Positions 37,372 through 45,724 of a DNA stretch of 64,000 bases are shown here, piece by piece. The notes under the pieces were generated by a model. It worked only from the letters and a program-made list of their open reading frames with translations, was not told the DNA's origin and made no database searches. This stretch comes from Terrirubrum flagellatum (lineage in GTDB: Bacteria; Pseudomonadota; Alphaproteobacteria; Rhizobiales; Beijerinckiaceae), in assembly GCF_022059845.1 (NCBI RefSeq), contig NZ_CP091851.1:3720001-3784000 (forward strand), given 5' to 3'. Every line of letters starts with the position of its first letter. Within the stretch, counting starts at the first letter, position 1. Position numbers and translations under genes: made by a program.

Positions 37372-37647
37372 TCAGTTCGCGACCGCCATGCCGGCCTGCA
37401 CTTCGACGATCGCCTGATTGATAAGATCAATCGCGTTGACGCGATGGCCTCCCTTGTTGGTTGCGCCCTTCTGCAGCGATGATTTCGCCGAGAGCAGCGA
37501 ATTGAGCGCGGACTGCATATAGGGTTGGTTTGCTCCCACCTGGGCTTCGACGCGGCTCGGCTGCAGCAGGATCGCAGCGCTCGCGGCGACAGCCATTCCC
37601 AAGCAAAAGGCGATCAACGTTCGGCGCGACAGCGATACGGGTTTCAT
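37372..37647 (-). CDS. Small exported protein, function unknown
   Basis: 91 residues from the ATG at 37647, which has 'ggag' eight bases ahead. Signal peptide: 'LSRRTLIAFCLGMAVAASAAIL' then 'PSRVEAQ', the likely cleavage point. The mature part is a helical hairpin with 'YMQSALNSLLSAKSSLQKGATN' cut at 20 residues, 'KGGHRVNAIDLINQAIVEVQ'. The 'ALxxLxxAxxxLxxAxxxKGGHR' pattern recurs in several small alphaproteobacterial secreted proteins of unknown role. Confidence 0.75.
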   Translation of the reverse strand: MKPVSLSRRTLIAFCLGMAVAASAAILLQPSRVEAQVGANQPYMQSALNSLLSAKSSLQKGATNKGGHRVNAIDLINQAIVEVQAGMAVAN

Positions 37648-37859
37648 CGGCGGCTCCATTCAATCAGGCTTTCACGGCGAAATCGCCGCGAATGTCGAGG
37701 GAGTTACGTCCGCGCAAATGAAGGGACAATGGCTTGAACCCGCCTTTATGGGCCCTGAAACAAAATTGAGATGCCGGGAATGCCGCCGTGAGACGGGCGG
37801 CAAACGCCTGATATAATCACTGCGTGATTTGAGCGCCGCGATGCGTATTCCGACGCCGT

Positions 37860-38972
37860 TCACGCGACGTCGATCCACCCTCCGCTCTCATGCGAGCGCG
37901 CCGACGCGTGAACGGCGCGCTCGATCTTCAGTCCCTCATTGAAATCGAAGAGATGCGCCGCTCCTCCCGCGATGCGACGCAGAAGCTCGCGGCATTCGAT
38001 GATTTTGAGATCATTGAAGCCAAGCTGATGACCGGGCGCCGGACAGAACAGGCCGTAGGGCTCATGCTCCGCGCCAATCAGGATCGTGCGAAAGCCGCGC
38101 GAAGCGGGATCGCCATCCGCGACATAGAGCTGCAATTCGTTGAGCCGCTCCTGATCGAATGTGATCGAACCCTTGGCGCCGAAAATCTGCACGAAGATGC
38201 GGTTCTTGCGGCCCCAGGCGGCGCGGGACAAAGCGATCGAGCCTGACGCGCCATTGGCGAAGCGCAGCAGCACCGTCGCGACATCATAAGTCTCGATCGC
38301 GCGGCGCGACCCATCGGCCGCAGCGCGATCGGCGTAAGGCTTCATCATGTCGCAGCAGACGCGCGCGGTTTCGCCGACGAGCGTGCGCAAGAGGCTGAAA
38401 GCATGCACGCCGAAATCATCGAGCGCGCCATAGCCGGCGGATTTCTCGGCGCGCCAGGAGAAAGGCTCATCCGCATCGGCCATGAAATCCTCATCCATCT
38501 CGACGCGCGCATGGGCGACGGCGCCAATGGCGCCGCTCTCGATCAGGCGCTTCACGTGGCGGATAGCGGGGTTCTGCACATAGTTGTAGCCGAGCGCGGC
38601 GACGCGCCCGCTCTTCGCGGCGGCCAAGGTCATCGCTTCGGCGTCAGCAAGCGTCGTCGCCATCGGCTTCTCGCACCAGACATGCTTGCCGCGCTCCAGC
38701 GCGAAGATCGCCATCTCCGCATGGAAACGATTGGGCGTGGTGATCGAGACCACGTCGACGGCGGTATCGTCGATCGCCGCGCGCCAATCCGCCGTCGCTT
38801 GCGCGAAACCCCATTCGCTTGCGCAGGCGCCGGCGCGCGCGGCGTCAGCGTCGCAAATCGCGACAAGGCGCGGCCGCTCGACATCGCCATAGACAGACGT
38901 GACCGAAGTCCAGGACAGCGCATGGCACTTGCCCATATAGCCCGTGCCGATCACGGCGACGCCAACGCCCAT
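37860..38972 (-). CDS. Gfo/Idh/MocA-family oxidoreductase
   Basis: NAD(P)-dependent sugar or inositol dehydrogenase-like protein of 370 residues. The Rossmann motif is 'VAVIGTGYMGKCHALSW', followed by 'VDVVSITTPNRFHAEMAIFA', the signature 'KHVWCEKPMATTLADAEAM' (with the catalytic Lys), 'GYNYVQNPAIRHVKRLIESG' and 'DDFGVHAFSLLRTL'. Substrate cannot be predicted. It stands alone on the minus strand. A fragment of a similar gene lies at 35936-36019. Confidence 0.9.
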   Translation of the reverse strand: MGVGVAVIGTGYMGKCHALSWTSVTSVYGDVERPRLVAICDADAARAGACASEWGFAQATADWRAAIDDTAVDVVSITTPNRFHAEMAIFALERGKHVWCEKPMATTLADAEAMTLAAAKSGRVAALGYNYVQNPAIRHVKRLIESGAIGAVAHARVEMDEDFMADADEPFSWRAEKSAGYGALDDFGVHAFSLLRTLVGETARVCCDMMKPYADRAAADGSRRAIETYDVATVLLRFANGASGSIALSRAAWGRKNRIFVQIFGAKGSITFDQERLNELQLYVADGDPASRGFRTILIGAEHEPYGLFCPAPGHQLGFNDLKIIECRELLRRIAGGAAHLFDFNEGLKIERAVHASARSHESGGWIDVA

Positions 38973-39041
38973 CTGAGCCTCCCGAATTGTTTATTGGAGA
39001 CTTGATCGGGCGAATGGCCGCGCTTTTCAAGCGCGGCTTGG

Positions 39042-39620
39042 TCAGGGCTTCAGCAGCATCTTGCCGTCGACGACCTCGAAGCCACGCAGCTTGGAAAGAA
39101 AGCTCATGCCGAGCAGGCTGCGGCCGGTGACGCCGCGCGGCAGCACCACGGCGGCGACGTCGCGCGCGCTGATATTCTCGATCCTGACCTCGCGCAGCAT
39201 CACCCGCGCGCCTTTCGCCATCCCGTTCGCGGTCGCGAGCGGGATCGTGTAATCAGACGGCGAGGGATCGACGCCGATGGAGCGAGCGTCATCAAGCGTC
39301 AGCGCGACAACGCTGGCGCCGGTGTCGACCAGCATCGGCAGCCGCCTGCCATCGATCTCGACATTGGCGTGATAGTGGCCGCCCGGTCCCGGCGGCAGCG
39401 ACACGGCGCCAAATCCGCTGGCGCGCGAGGGCGTGGGCGCGGCCTCAGACTGCTTCGCGATGGCCACGCTCGTCGCGCCGCCCTTCTCCCGCGACGGGGT
39501 CTGCGCCTCCATTTCGCGCACGACCATGACGGCGCCGACCATCAGCGCCGCCGAAACTCCGATCACTGATTTGACGAAATCCATCGCCTGCGCCCGGCGC
39601 GGCTCGCGAGGCCGCGTCAT
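39042..39620 (-). CDS. Membrane-anchored retropepsin-like aspartic protease (TIGR02281-like)
   Basis: 192 residues from 39620, or 180 from the ATG at 39584, which is the likelier start since it begins right at the helix 'MDFVKSVIGVSAALMVGAVM'. After a Ser/Pro/Ala linker the protease fold begins: 'GGHYHANVEIDGRRLPMLVD' then 'TGASVVALT' with the single catalytic Asp-Thr-Gly, and 'PRGVTGRSLLGMSFLSKLRG', the conserved C-terminal flap strand. Such proteins dimerise to form the active site. Function in bacteria is poorly known. Confidence 0.85.
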   Translation of the reverse strand: MTRPREPRRAQAMDFVKSVIGVSAALMVGAVMVVREMEAQTPSREKGGATSVAIAKQSEAAPTPSRASGFGAVSLPPGPGGHYHANVEIDGRRLPMLVDTGASVVALTLDDARSIGVDPSPSDYTIPLATANGMAKGARVMLREVRIENISARDVAAVVLPRGVTGRSLLGMSFLSKLRGFEVVDGKMLLKP

Positions 39621-39728
39621 CAGACAAACATGGCGCGCTTGCTCGCGGGTTAAGCGGCGGCGCGCGAGGGACGCGAGGCGCGCCGCGTGGTCAACGCCAG
39701 GTCGCCGCGATCATTCAAATGCGGCGGA

Positions 39729-40859
39729 TCACCCCGCGATCAGTTTCAGATGATGGTCTGTATCGCCGAACATGGTTTCGATCATGGTCAGACGCTTCAT
39801 GAGATGGCCGACCTTGTATTCGTAGGTCATGCCGATGCCGCCATGAAGCTGGATCGCCTCCTGCCCGATCAGTCGTCCCGATTTGTTGATCTGCGCCTTC
39901 GCCATGGCGACGGCGCGGCGCGCGGCCGCGCGATCGGGGTCATTCGCCATCATCGCCGCATACATCGCCATGGAGCGCGCCTGCTCCAGCGCGACGAGCA
40001 TGTCCGCGGCGCGATGCTGCAGCGCCTGGAAACTGCCGATCGCTGCGCCGAATTGCTGGCGCGTCTTGAGATAGTCGAGCGTCAGCTTGTGCGCCTCCTC
40101 CATGGCGCCGACCGCCTCGGCGCAGAGCGCGGCGAGAGCGACGTCGACGGCGCGCTCGATCGCGGGCAGCGCGTCGCCTTCGACGCCGAGGCGCGCCGTC
40201 GCAGGAACGTTGACGCCTTCGAGCGTGATGTCGGCCGCGCGCAGCCCATCCTGCGTCGCGCCGCCATTAATCGTCAGCCCCTCGGCTCCAGCGTCGACGA
40301 CGAACAGCGAAACACCATGACGATCGCGCCGATCGCCCGCTGTGCGCGCGGGCACGAGAAATTTATTCGCGCTGTCGCCGAAGAGAATGACATGCTTTTG
40401 GCCTTCGAGGACATATCCATCGCCAACGCGCTTCGCCGTCGTTGCGACATCGAAGAGATCATAGCGCGCCTGCCGCTCCTGAAAAGCGAACGCCGCGATC
40501 AGCGAGCCTTCGGCGATGGCTGGGATGAGATCAGCCTTCTGTTCCTGCGATCCCGCCAGCGCAATCAATCCGCCCGCAAGAATCGTCGAGGACCAGTAGG
40601 GTTCAAGCGCGAGCGTGCGGCCAATCGCCTCCATCACGATCATGGTTCCGACGGGGCCGCCGCCGAAGCCGCCATCCTCTTCGGAAAATGGCAGGCCGAG
40701 CAGGCCAAGCTCGGCATATTGCCGCCAGACGCCAGGCGAATATCCCGCGCTCTCCTTCTGGTAGGCGGCGCGGCGCGCAAAATCGCCATAGGCCGCGTCG
40801 AGCATGCGATCGACGCTGTCTTTCAGAAGACGCTGTTCGTCGGAGAGATCGAAATCCAT
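39729..40859 (-). CDS. Acyl-CoA dehydrogenase-like, small subunit (PimD-like)
   Basis: 376 residues: 'MDFDLSDEQRLLKDSVDRML', 'GLLGLPFSEEDGGFGGGPVG', 'LKTRQQFGAAIGSFQALQHR' and 'IQLHGGIGMTYEYKVGHLMKR'. The C-terminal motif reads 'IETMFGDTDHHLKLIAG' in place of the usual YEGTSEIQ. This is the pattern of the catalytically unusual partner in two-subunit dehydrogenases such as R. palustris PimC/PimD for pimeloyl-CoA. The large subunit gene is 150 bases upstream, with a palindromic repeat between. Likely substrate is a dicarboxylic or other bulky acyl-CoA. Confidence 0.82.
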   Translation of the reverse strand: MDFDLSDEQRLLKDSVDRMLDAAYGDFARRAAYQKESAGYSPGVWRQYAELGLLGLPFSEEDGGFGGGPVGTMIVMEAIGRTLALEPYWSSTILAGGLIALAGSQEQKADLIPAIAEGSLIAAFAFQERQARYDLFDVATTAKRVGDGYVLEGQKHVILFGDSANKFLVPARTAGDRRDRHGVSLFVVDAGAEGLTINGGATQDGLRAADITLEGVNVPATARLGVEGDALPAIERAVDVALAALCAEAVGAMEEAHKLTLDYLKTRQQFGAAIGSFQALQHRAADMLVALEQARSMAMYAAMMANDPDRAAARRAVAMAKAQINKSGRLIGQEAIQLHGGIGMTYEYKVGHLMKRLTMIETMFGDTDHHLKLIAG

Positions 40860-40909
40860 TCAGAGACTCACGCTACTTTTGATTCCGTCATTCGCGATGT
40901 CCTTCCAGA

Positions 40910-40988
40910 TGTCATGCCCGGGCTTGACCCGGGCATCCAGAAATCGGCGCTGCGGACTGGATCGCCGGGTCAAGCCCGGCGATGACGC
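40910..40988. repeat. Palindromic repeat, family A copy 3
   Basis: 'gtcatgcccgggcttgaccc' pairs with 'gggtcaagcccggcgatgac' around a spacer with 'ctgcggactggatcg'. The copy lies inside what is otherwise a tight operon, between the two dehydrogenase subunit genes. Confidence 0.9.
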
Positions 40989-41009
40989 GGAAAGATTGAA
41001 GTAGGCTCC

Positions 41010-42215
41010 TCACAACCCCAGAAACGCCTTGGCGATGATATTGCGTTGGATCTCGTTCGAGCCGCCATAGATCGAGACCTTGCGATAGTTGAAATATTGC
41101 GGCGCGATCGGCGCGATCCAGTCATCATCGAACTCGTTGACGCCGGGCGGCCGCTCCTTGTCCGCGTGATAGGCGGCGGCGAGCGGACCCGCGATCTCCA
41201 GCAAAAGCTCCGTTGTCGCCTGCTGGATCTGCGAGCCCCTGATCTTGAGGATCGAGGAGGCGGGATCGGGCCTGTTGTCTCCCGCCGCACGCTTTGAATC
41301 CCGCGCGATCATGCGCATCTGCGTGATCTCCAGCGCCTTCAGCTCGATCTCAAGCTCCGCGACCTTGCGGCGGAACATGGGATCATCCCAGACGACGCCG
41401 TCGCCGGCCGGCGTTTCCTTCGCATGGCGCCTGATCTCATCAAGGCGCAGTTTCGACATGCCGACGCGGGCTATGTTGTTGCGCTCATTGCCGAGCAGGA
41501 ATTTCGCGCAATCCCAGCCCTTGTTCTCCTCGCCGACAAGATTCCCGACCGGCACGCGCACATTGTCGAAGAACACCTCGTTGACCTCGTGCCCGCCCTC
41601 GATGGTGATGATGGGCTTCAGGCTCACGCCCGGCGTCTTCATGTCGATCAGCAGGAAGGAAATGCCCTGCTGCTTCTTCGCATGGGGATCGGTGCGGACG
41701 AGATTGAAAATCCAGTCGGCATACTGGCCGTAGGTGGTCCAGGTCTTCTGGCCATTCACGATATAGACATCGCCATCGCGCGCGGCCGTGGTGCGCAGCG
41801 AAGCGAGATCGGAGCCGGCGCCTGGCTCGGAAAATCCCTGGCACCACCAGTCGTCACAATTGGCGATGCGCGGCAGGAAGCGCCTCTTCTGCGCCTCGTT
41901 TCCGAACGCCGCAATCACGGGGCCGACCATGAAGACGTTGAACTGCAGCGCGCTCGGCACGGCGTTGAACAGGATCTCCTCGCTGAAAATATATCTCTGC
42001 ATTGGCGTCCAGCCGGCGCCGCCCCACTCCTTCGGCCAGTGCGGCACGGCGTAGCCATGGGCGTTGAGAATACGATGATTGGCGACGATCTCGTCCTTCG
42101 ACAGCGCGCGGCCCTCGCGCACCTTGCGTTTGATTTCGTCGGGAATTTTCGTCGCGAAGAAATCGCGCAACGTCTGGCGAAAGGCGTTTTCTTCTGCGGT
42201 GAAAGACAGATCCAT
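41010..42215 (-). CDS. Acyl-CoA dehydrogenase-like, large subunit (PimC-like)
   Basis: 401 residues: 'GWTPMQRYIFSEEILFNAVP', 'CQGFSEPGAGSDLASLRTTA', 'QKTWTTYGQYADWIFNLVRT', 'NEVFFDNVRVPVGNLVGEEN' and 'YRKVSIYGGSNEIQRNIIAK'. The motif position that holds the catalytic Glu in the 7756-8910 enzyme (YEGTSEIQ) has Gly here (YGGSNEIQ), as in other two-subunit or bulky-substrate enzymes. It is 16 bases from the acyl-CoA ligase gene upstream, with which it forms a unit. Confidence 0.85.
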   Translation of the reverse strand: MDLSFTAEENAFRQTLRDFFATKIPDEIKRKVREGRALSKDEIVANHRILNAHGYAVPHWPKEWGGAGWTPMQRYIFSEEILFNAVPSALQFNVFMVGPVIAAFGNEAQKRRFLPRIANCDDWWCQGFSEPGAGSDLASLRTTAARDGDVYIVNGQKTWTTYGQYADWIFNLVRTDPHAKKQQGISFLLIDMKTPGVSLKPIITIEGGHEVNEVFFDNVRVPVGNLVGEENKGWDCAKFLLGNERNNIARVGMSKLRLDEIRRHAKETPAGDGVVWDDPMFRRKVAELEIELKALEITQMRMIARDSKRAAGDNRPDPASSILKIRGSQIQQATTELLLEIAGPLAAAYHADKERPPGVNEFDDDWIAPIAPQYFNYRKVSIYGGSNEIQRNIIAKAFLGL

Positions 42216-42231
42216 ATCGACCTCTAATGAG

Positions 42232-43983
42232 TCAGGAAGCGCGGCGCGGCGACGCCGCCTTGGCGCGCTCTTCCTCGATCAGAATCTTGGCGAGCAGCTT
42301 GCCCGCCGGGCTGCGCGGCAGCTCGGCGCGGATTTCGAGCGCCGTCGGAATCTCATGTCGGCCGACGCGCGTCGCGAGAAATTCCTGCAGCTCCGCGAGC
42401 GTCATCTCGGGCGCGCCTGATCTCAGCGCGATGAAAGCCTTCGCCGCCTGCCCGCGATAGGGATCGGCGATGCCGATCACGATGCATTCGCGCACGTCAG
42501 GATGATCGTAGAGCGCGTTCTCGATGGCGGTCGGATAAACATTGAAGCCCGACGAGATGATCATATTCTTCTTGCGGTCGAGAATGCGGAATACGCCCTT
42601 CTCGTCCATGGCGCCGATATCGCCGGTGAGAAACCAGCCATCAACGAACGCCGCCCTCGTCTCTTCCGGCTGATTCCAGTAACCTGCGAAGACATTCGCG
42701 CCGCGAATGGCGATCTCGCCCATTTCGTCCGGCGGCAGCGGCTTTGCGGGATCGTCGAGCGAGACGATGCGCATGTCGATGTTGGGATAGGGCACGCCGA
42801 TGAGGCCGGGCCTCGGCTCCGCAGTCGGCGGCACGCGCGTTCCCGCCGGCGCCGTCTCCGACATGCCCCAGCCGAGACGCAGACGCCTTCCCACAAGCTT
42901 CTCGACGCGCTGCTCCATATCGAACGGCATCGGCGCGCCGCCGCTCGCCGGCAGCAGCAGCGAGGAGAAATCGCGCGTCTCGATGCCGGGATGATTGGCG
43001 ATCGCGATCCAGATCGTCGGCACGCCGGCGAGCGAAGTCGCGCGCTTCTGCTCGATGTCGGCAAGCACGGATTCGATGTCGAAGCGCGCATGCAGCAACA
43101 ATTCGTCGCCCTCGCGGATGCAGCGCAGCATGATGGTGGAGAGCGCATAGATGTGGAACAGCGGCAGCACGCAGAGCGTGCGCCCTTCGCCCGGCGGCGG
43201 GCGCAAACCGTCGTTCCAGGCGCGATACATGCCGACCGAAGCGACGAGATTGCCATGAGTGAGCATGGCCGCCTTCGGCAGGCCGGTGGTGCCGCCGGTA
43301 TATTGCAGCAGCGCGACATCCTCGGGCGTCACATCAAGAAAATCCACGACGCGCGCATCGCGCAGCAGCGCATCGAGCGAGAGCACATCGTCGCCGAGTT
43401 CGAATGGCGCGGCGTTGCTCAAGCCGCCCCAGCGCGCGTCATCGCCGATCACGAGACGCAGGCCCGGCTTGCGATGGCTCATCGCCTGCTGCAGCAGGTT
43501 CGACCAGTTGGTCGTGACGAGAGCGATGGCGCCGCTGTCGCTGATCTTGTGCGCGATCTCGCGTGGCGCATCGAGCGCGCTGATATGAGCGACGCGCGCG
43601 CCGATCTTCGTCAGCGCGAAAAAGCAGATGGGGTGCCAGGGTGTGTTCGGGAGATAGAGCGCAACCGTCGCGCCCTTGCAAATTCCAATTGAGAGAAATC
43701 CCGATGCGGCGCGATCAACGAGGTCGCCAAGTTCGCGATAGCTGATCGTCGTCGCGCGGAAGCTGATCGCGGGCCGCTCAGCCCAGTCGCGCACCGAGCC
43801 GCCAAGCAGATCGGGCAACACGCCGCGATCGACCGGCGCATCCCAGTTCGCGGCGTCAGGAAAATGAGTGCGCCAGGGGCGCAAGACAGCGTCGCCGATC
43901 GCCTCCTCCCGCAACTTGTTCGTTGCGGGGAGTGGATCAGACGGACAAGCGCGCGGCAAGCCGGCGCATGAAATCCTCGCCAC
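42232..43983 (-). CDS. Acyl-CoA synthetase (AMP-binding family)
   Basis: Activates a carboxylic acid to its CoA thioester via an acyl-adenylate. P-loop 'LLQYTGGTTGLPKAAMLTHG', 'GWGMSETAPAGTR', 'DGWFLTGDIGAMDEKGVFRI', 'DRKKNMIISSGFNVYPTAIE' and the C-terminal 'LPRSPAGKLLAKIL' (catalytic Lys) are all present. Start is uncertain: the ATG at 43983 overlaps the end of argE by 47 bases and yields 583 residues, about 20-30 more than relatives. Its order, ligase then dehydrogenase large and small subunits, parallels pimA-pimC-pimD. Confidence 0.88.
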   Translation of the reverse strand: MARISCAGLPRACPSDPLPATNKLREEAIGDAVLRPWRTHFPDAANWDAPVDRGVLPDLLGGSVRDWAERPAISFRATTISYRELGDLVDRAASGFLSIGICKGATVALYLPNTPWHPICFFALTKIGARVAHISALDAPREIAHKISDSGAIALVTTNWSNLLQQAMSHRKPGLRLVIGDDARWGGLSNAAPFELGDDVLSLDALLRDARVVDFLDVTPEDVALLQYTGGTTGLPKAAMLTHGNLVASVGMYRAWNDGLRPPPGEGRTLCVLPLFHIYALSTIMLRCIREGDELLLHARFDIESVLADIEQKRATSLAGVPTIWIAIANHPGIETRDFSSLLLPASGGAPMPFDMEQRVEKLVGRRLRLGWGMSETAPAGTRVPPTAEPRPGLIGVPYPNIDMRIVSLDDPAKPLPPDEMGEIAIRGANVFAGYWNQPEETRAAFVDGWFLTGDIGAMDEKGVFRILDRKKNMIISSGFNVYPTAIENALYDHPDVRECIVIGIADPYRGQAAKAFIALRSGAPEMTLAELQEFLATRVGRHEIPTALEIRAELPRSPAGKLLAKILIEEERAKAASPRRAS

Positions 43984-45124
43984 GCGCCAGCGCTTCCAGC
44001 GTGATGTATTCGTCGGGCTGATGCGCCTGATTGATCGAGCCCGGCCCGCAGACGATGGTCGGAATGCCGGCGGCCTGGAAATGGCCTGCCTCCGTGCCGT
44101 AGGGCACAGTCACCGTGCGGTTGCGGCCGGTGACGGCGAGCGCGAGATGTTCGGCTTCCGAATTCGGCTCGGGGCGCAGGCCCGGCACGCGCACCTGATT
44201 GACCGTCTCGACGCGCGCGTCGGGATGGCCGGCCTTCAACATCGGCTCGACCACGTCGCGCGCGTAGGCCGCAAGGCGATCGACGACGAGCGTGTCGGCG
44301 TCGACGCCTGGCGTTCCCCGATATTCCCATTCGAAGCGGCAGATGCGCGGCACGATGTTGCGCGCCGTGCCGCCCTCGATGAGGCCGCAATGCACCGATG
44401 TGTAAGGCGGATCGAAGCGGCCGGTCACATCGCCGAGCGCCTTCATGTCGGCGGCGATGCGCACCAGTTCGGCGACGAGCAAGGCCGCGCCCTGCACCGC
44501 ATTGGCGCCGAGCTCCGGCTTCGACGAATGCGCCTCGAAGCCATGCACCGTCGTGTTGAAGGTGACGACGCTCTTGTGCGCGTCGGCCGCCTGCAATTCC
44601 GTGGGTTCGCCGACGATCACGGCGGTCGGCTTGGGCAGATCGGCGCCGAAGCGTCTGATCACATCGGTCGAGCCGAGGCAGGTGGTCTCCTCATCATAAG
44701 AAAGGAGCAGATGGATCGGCGTCTTCAGCCCGCTCGCCTGCCAGTCGGGAATCGCGGCGAGAGCGAGCGCCGCGAACGCCTTCATGTCGACCGCGCCGCG
44801 GCCATAGGCCTTGCCGTCGGCGATGCGCAGCGTGAATGGATCGCTCGTCCAGGGCTGACCTGCGACCGGCACCACGTCGGTGTGCCCCGACAGGAGCACG
44901 CCGCCGCGATCCTGCGGGCCGATGGTGCAATAGAGCGCGACCTTGTCGCCCGCCGCATTCGGCGCGCGCAGGAAAGGCACGCCGAGCGAAGTCAGGTAAT
45001 CCGCGACGAAATCAATCAACGCGATGTTGGAGCGGCGCGACTCCGTGTTGAAGGAGACGAGCTTCGCCAGAAGCTCAAGCGCGCTTAAATGCGTGGTTGC
45101 GGCCGACGCCGTCTCGAAACCCAA
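43937..45124 (-). CDS. argE: Acetylornithine deacetylase/ArgE-like M20 peptidase
   Basis: Zinc-dependent deacylase of the M20 family. Metal ligands are in 'GVLLSGHTDVVPVAGQPW', 'GRGAVDMKAFAALAL' and 'LLLSYDEETTCLGS'; 'AADAHKSVVTFNTTVHGFEA' and 'PYGTEAGHFQAAGIPTIVCG' place it with the ArgE group rather than DapE. Using the TTG at 45124, one base after the apaG stop, gives 395 residues, the usual length; the open frame upstream would overlap apaG. The function as arginine-biosynthetic ArgE is likely but, since most alphaproteobacteria use ArgJ, an acyl-amino-acid scavenger is possible. Confidence 0.82.
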   Translation of the reverse strand: MGFETASAATTHLSALELLAKLVSFNTESRRSNIALIDFVADYLTSLGVPFLRAPNAAGDKVALYCTIGPQDRGGVLLSGHTDVVPVAGQPWTSDPFTLRIADGKAYGRGAVDMKAFAALALAAIPDWQASGLKTPIHLLLSYDEETTCLGSTDVIRRFGADLPKPTAVIVGEPTELQAADAHKSVVTFNTTVHGFEAHSSKPELGANAVQGAALLVAELVRIAADMKALGDVTGRFDPPYTSVHCGLIEGGTARNIVPRICRFEWEYRGTPGVDADTLVVDRLAAYARDVVEPMLKAGHPDARVETVNQVRVPGLRPEPNSEAEHLALAVTGRNRTVTVPYGTEAGHFQAAGIPTIVCGPGSINQAHQPDEYITLEALARGEDFMRRLAARLSV

Positions 45125-45125
45125 T

Positions 45126-45521
45126 TCAGTGGACCGAGCGGCGCGTATGCGGGCTGTCGAGCGGGAAGGCGGGAATGTCGATCTCGAACGCCTCGCCGGC
45201 TTCATCGACCATCTGATAGGTCCCGACCATGATGCCGTCGGGCGTGGTGAGCGGACAGCCCGAGGTGTAGCGGAACGTGTCTCCGGGCGCGATCACAGGC
45301 TGCTCGCCGACGACGCCGGCGCCGCGCACCTCCTGCACCCTTCCCTTGCTGTCGGTGATGTTCCAGTAGCGCGACTTCAACTGCACGCTGGTCTCGCCCT
45401 GATTGGCGATCTCGACCGTGTAGGCCCAGAAGAACTTGTTGTCGCGCGGATTGGATTCCTCGGCGACAAATCTCGGGGCGACCGTGACGGCGATGTTGCG
45501 GGTGACACGCTCATACATCAT
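45126..45521 (-). CDS. apaG: ApaG protein
   Basis: 131 residues of the ApaG/DUF525 beta-sandwich: 'VTVAPRFVAEESNPRDNKFF', 'WAYTVEIANQGETSVQLKSR', 'RVQEVRGAGVVGEQPVIAPG' and 'YTSGCPLTTPDGIMVGTYQM'. The role is not firmly known; relatives affect Co/Mg resistance and bind pyrophosphate-type ligands. It heads the leftward block and is divergent from dcd. In many alphaproteobacteria apaG lies beside the methionine gene metZ, which is not here. Confidence 0.93.
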   Translation of the reverse strand: MMYERVTRNIAVTVAPRFVAEESNPRDNKFFWAYTVEIANQGETSVQLKSRYWNITDSKGRVQEVRGAGVVGEQPVIAPGDTFRYTSGCPLTTPDGIMVGTYQMVDEAGEAFEIDIPAFPLDSPHTRRSVH

Positions 45522-45690
45522 CGCACCTGTCGGCTCGTCTCCGCTTTCCGGCGGCGGTCGCCGCGTTTAGCCGGTGGTACGGCCATCGCGAAAACAGGTC
45601 AACTTACCCGAAGGAGGCGCCAAACCTCCCGTTGATAGCGCTCCGGCGCGACTTGGCGCGGGCGAAGCCATCCGCTAGGCGACTTGGTTA

Positions 45691-45706
45691 CAGTCAATAC
45701 TGACTG
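45691..45706. promoter_or_regulatory. Palindromic operator-like site before dcd
   Basis: CAGTCA-ATAC-TGACTG is a perfect pair of six-base inverted arms with a four-base spacer, ending 18 bases before the dcd start. It lies in the intergenic region between divergent apaG and dcd. No regulator gene is adjacent. Confidence 0.6.
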
Positions 45707-45724
45707 AACAGGCAGGTATCAGGC

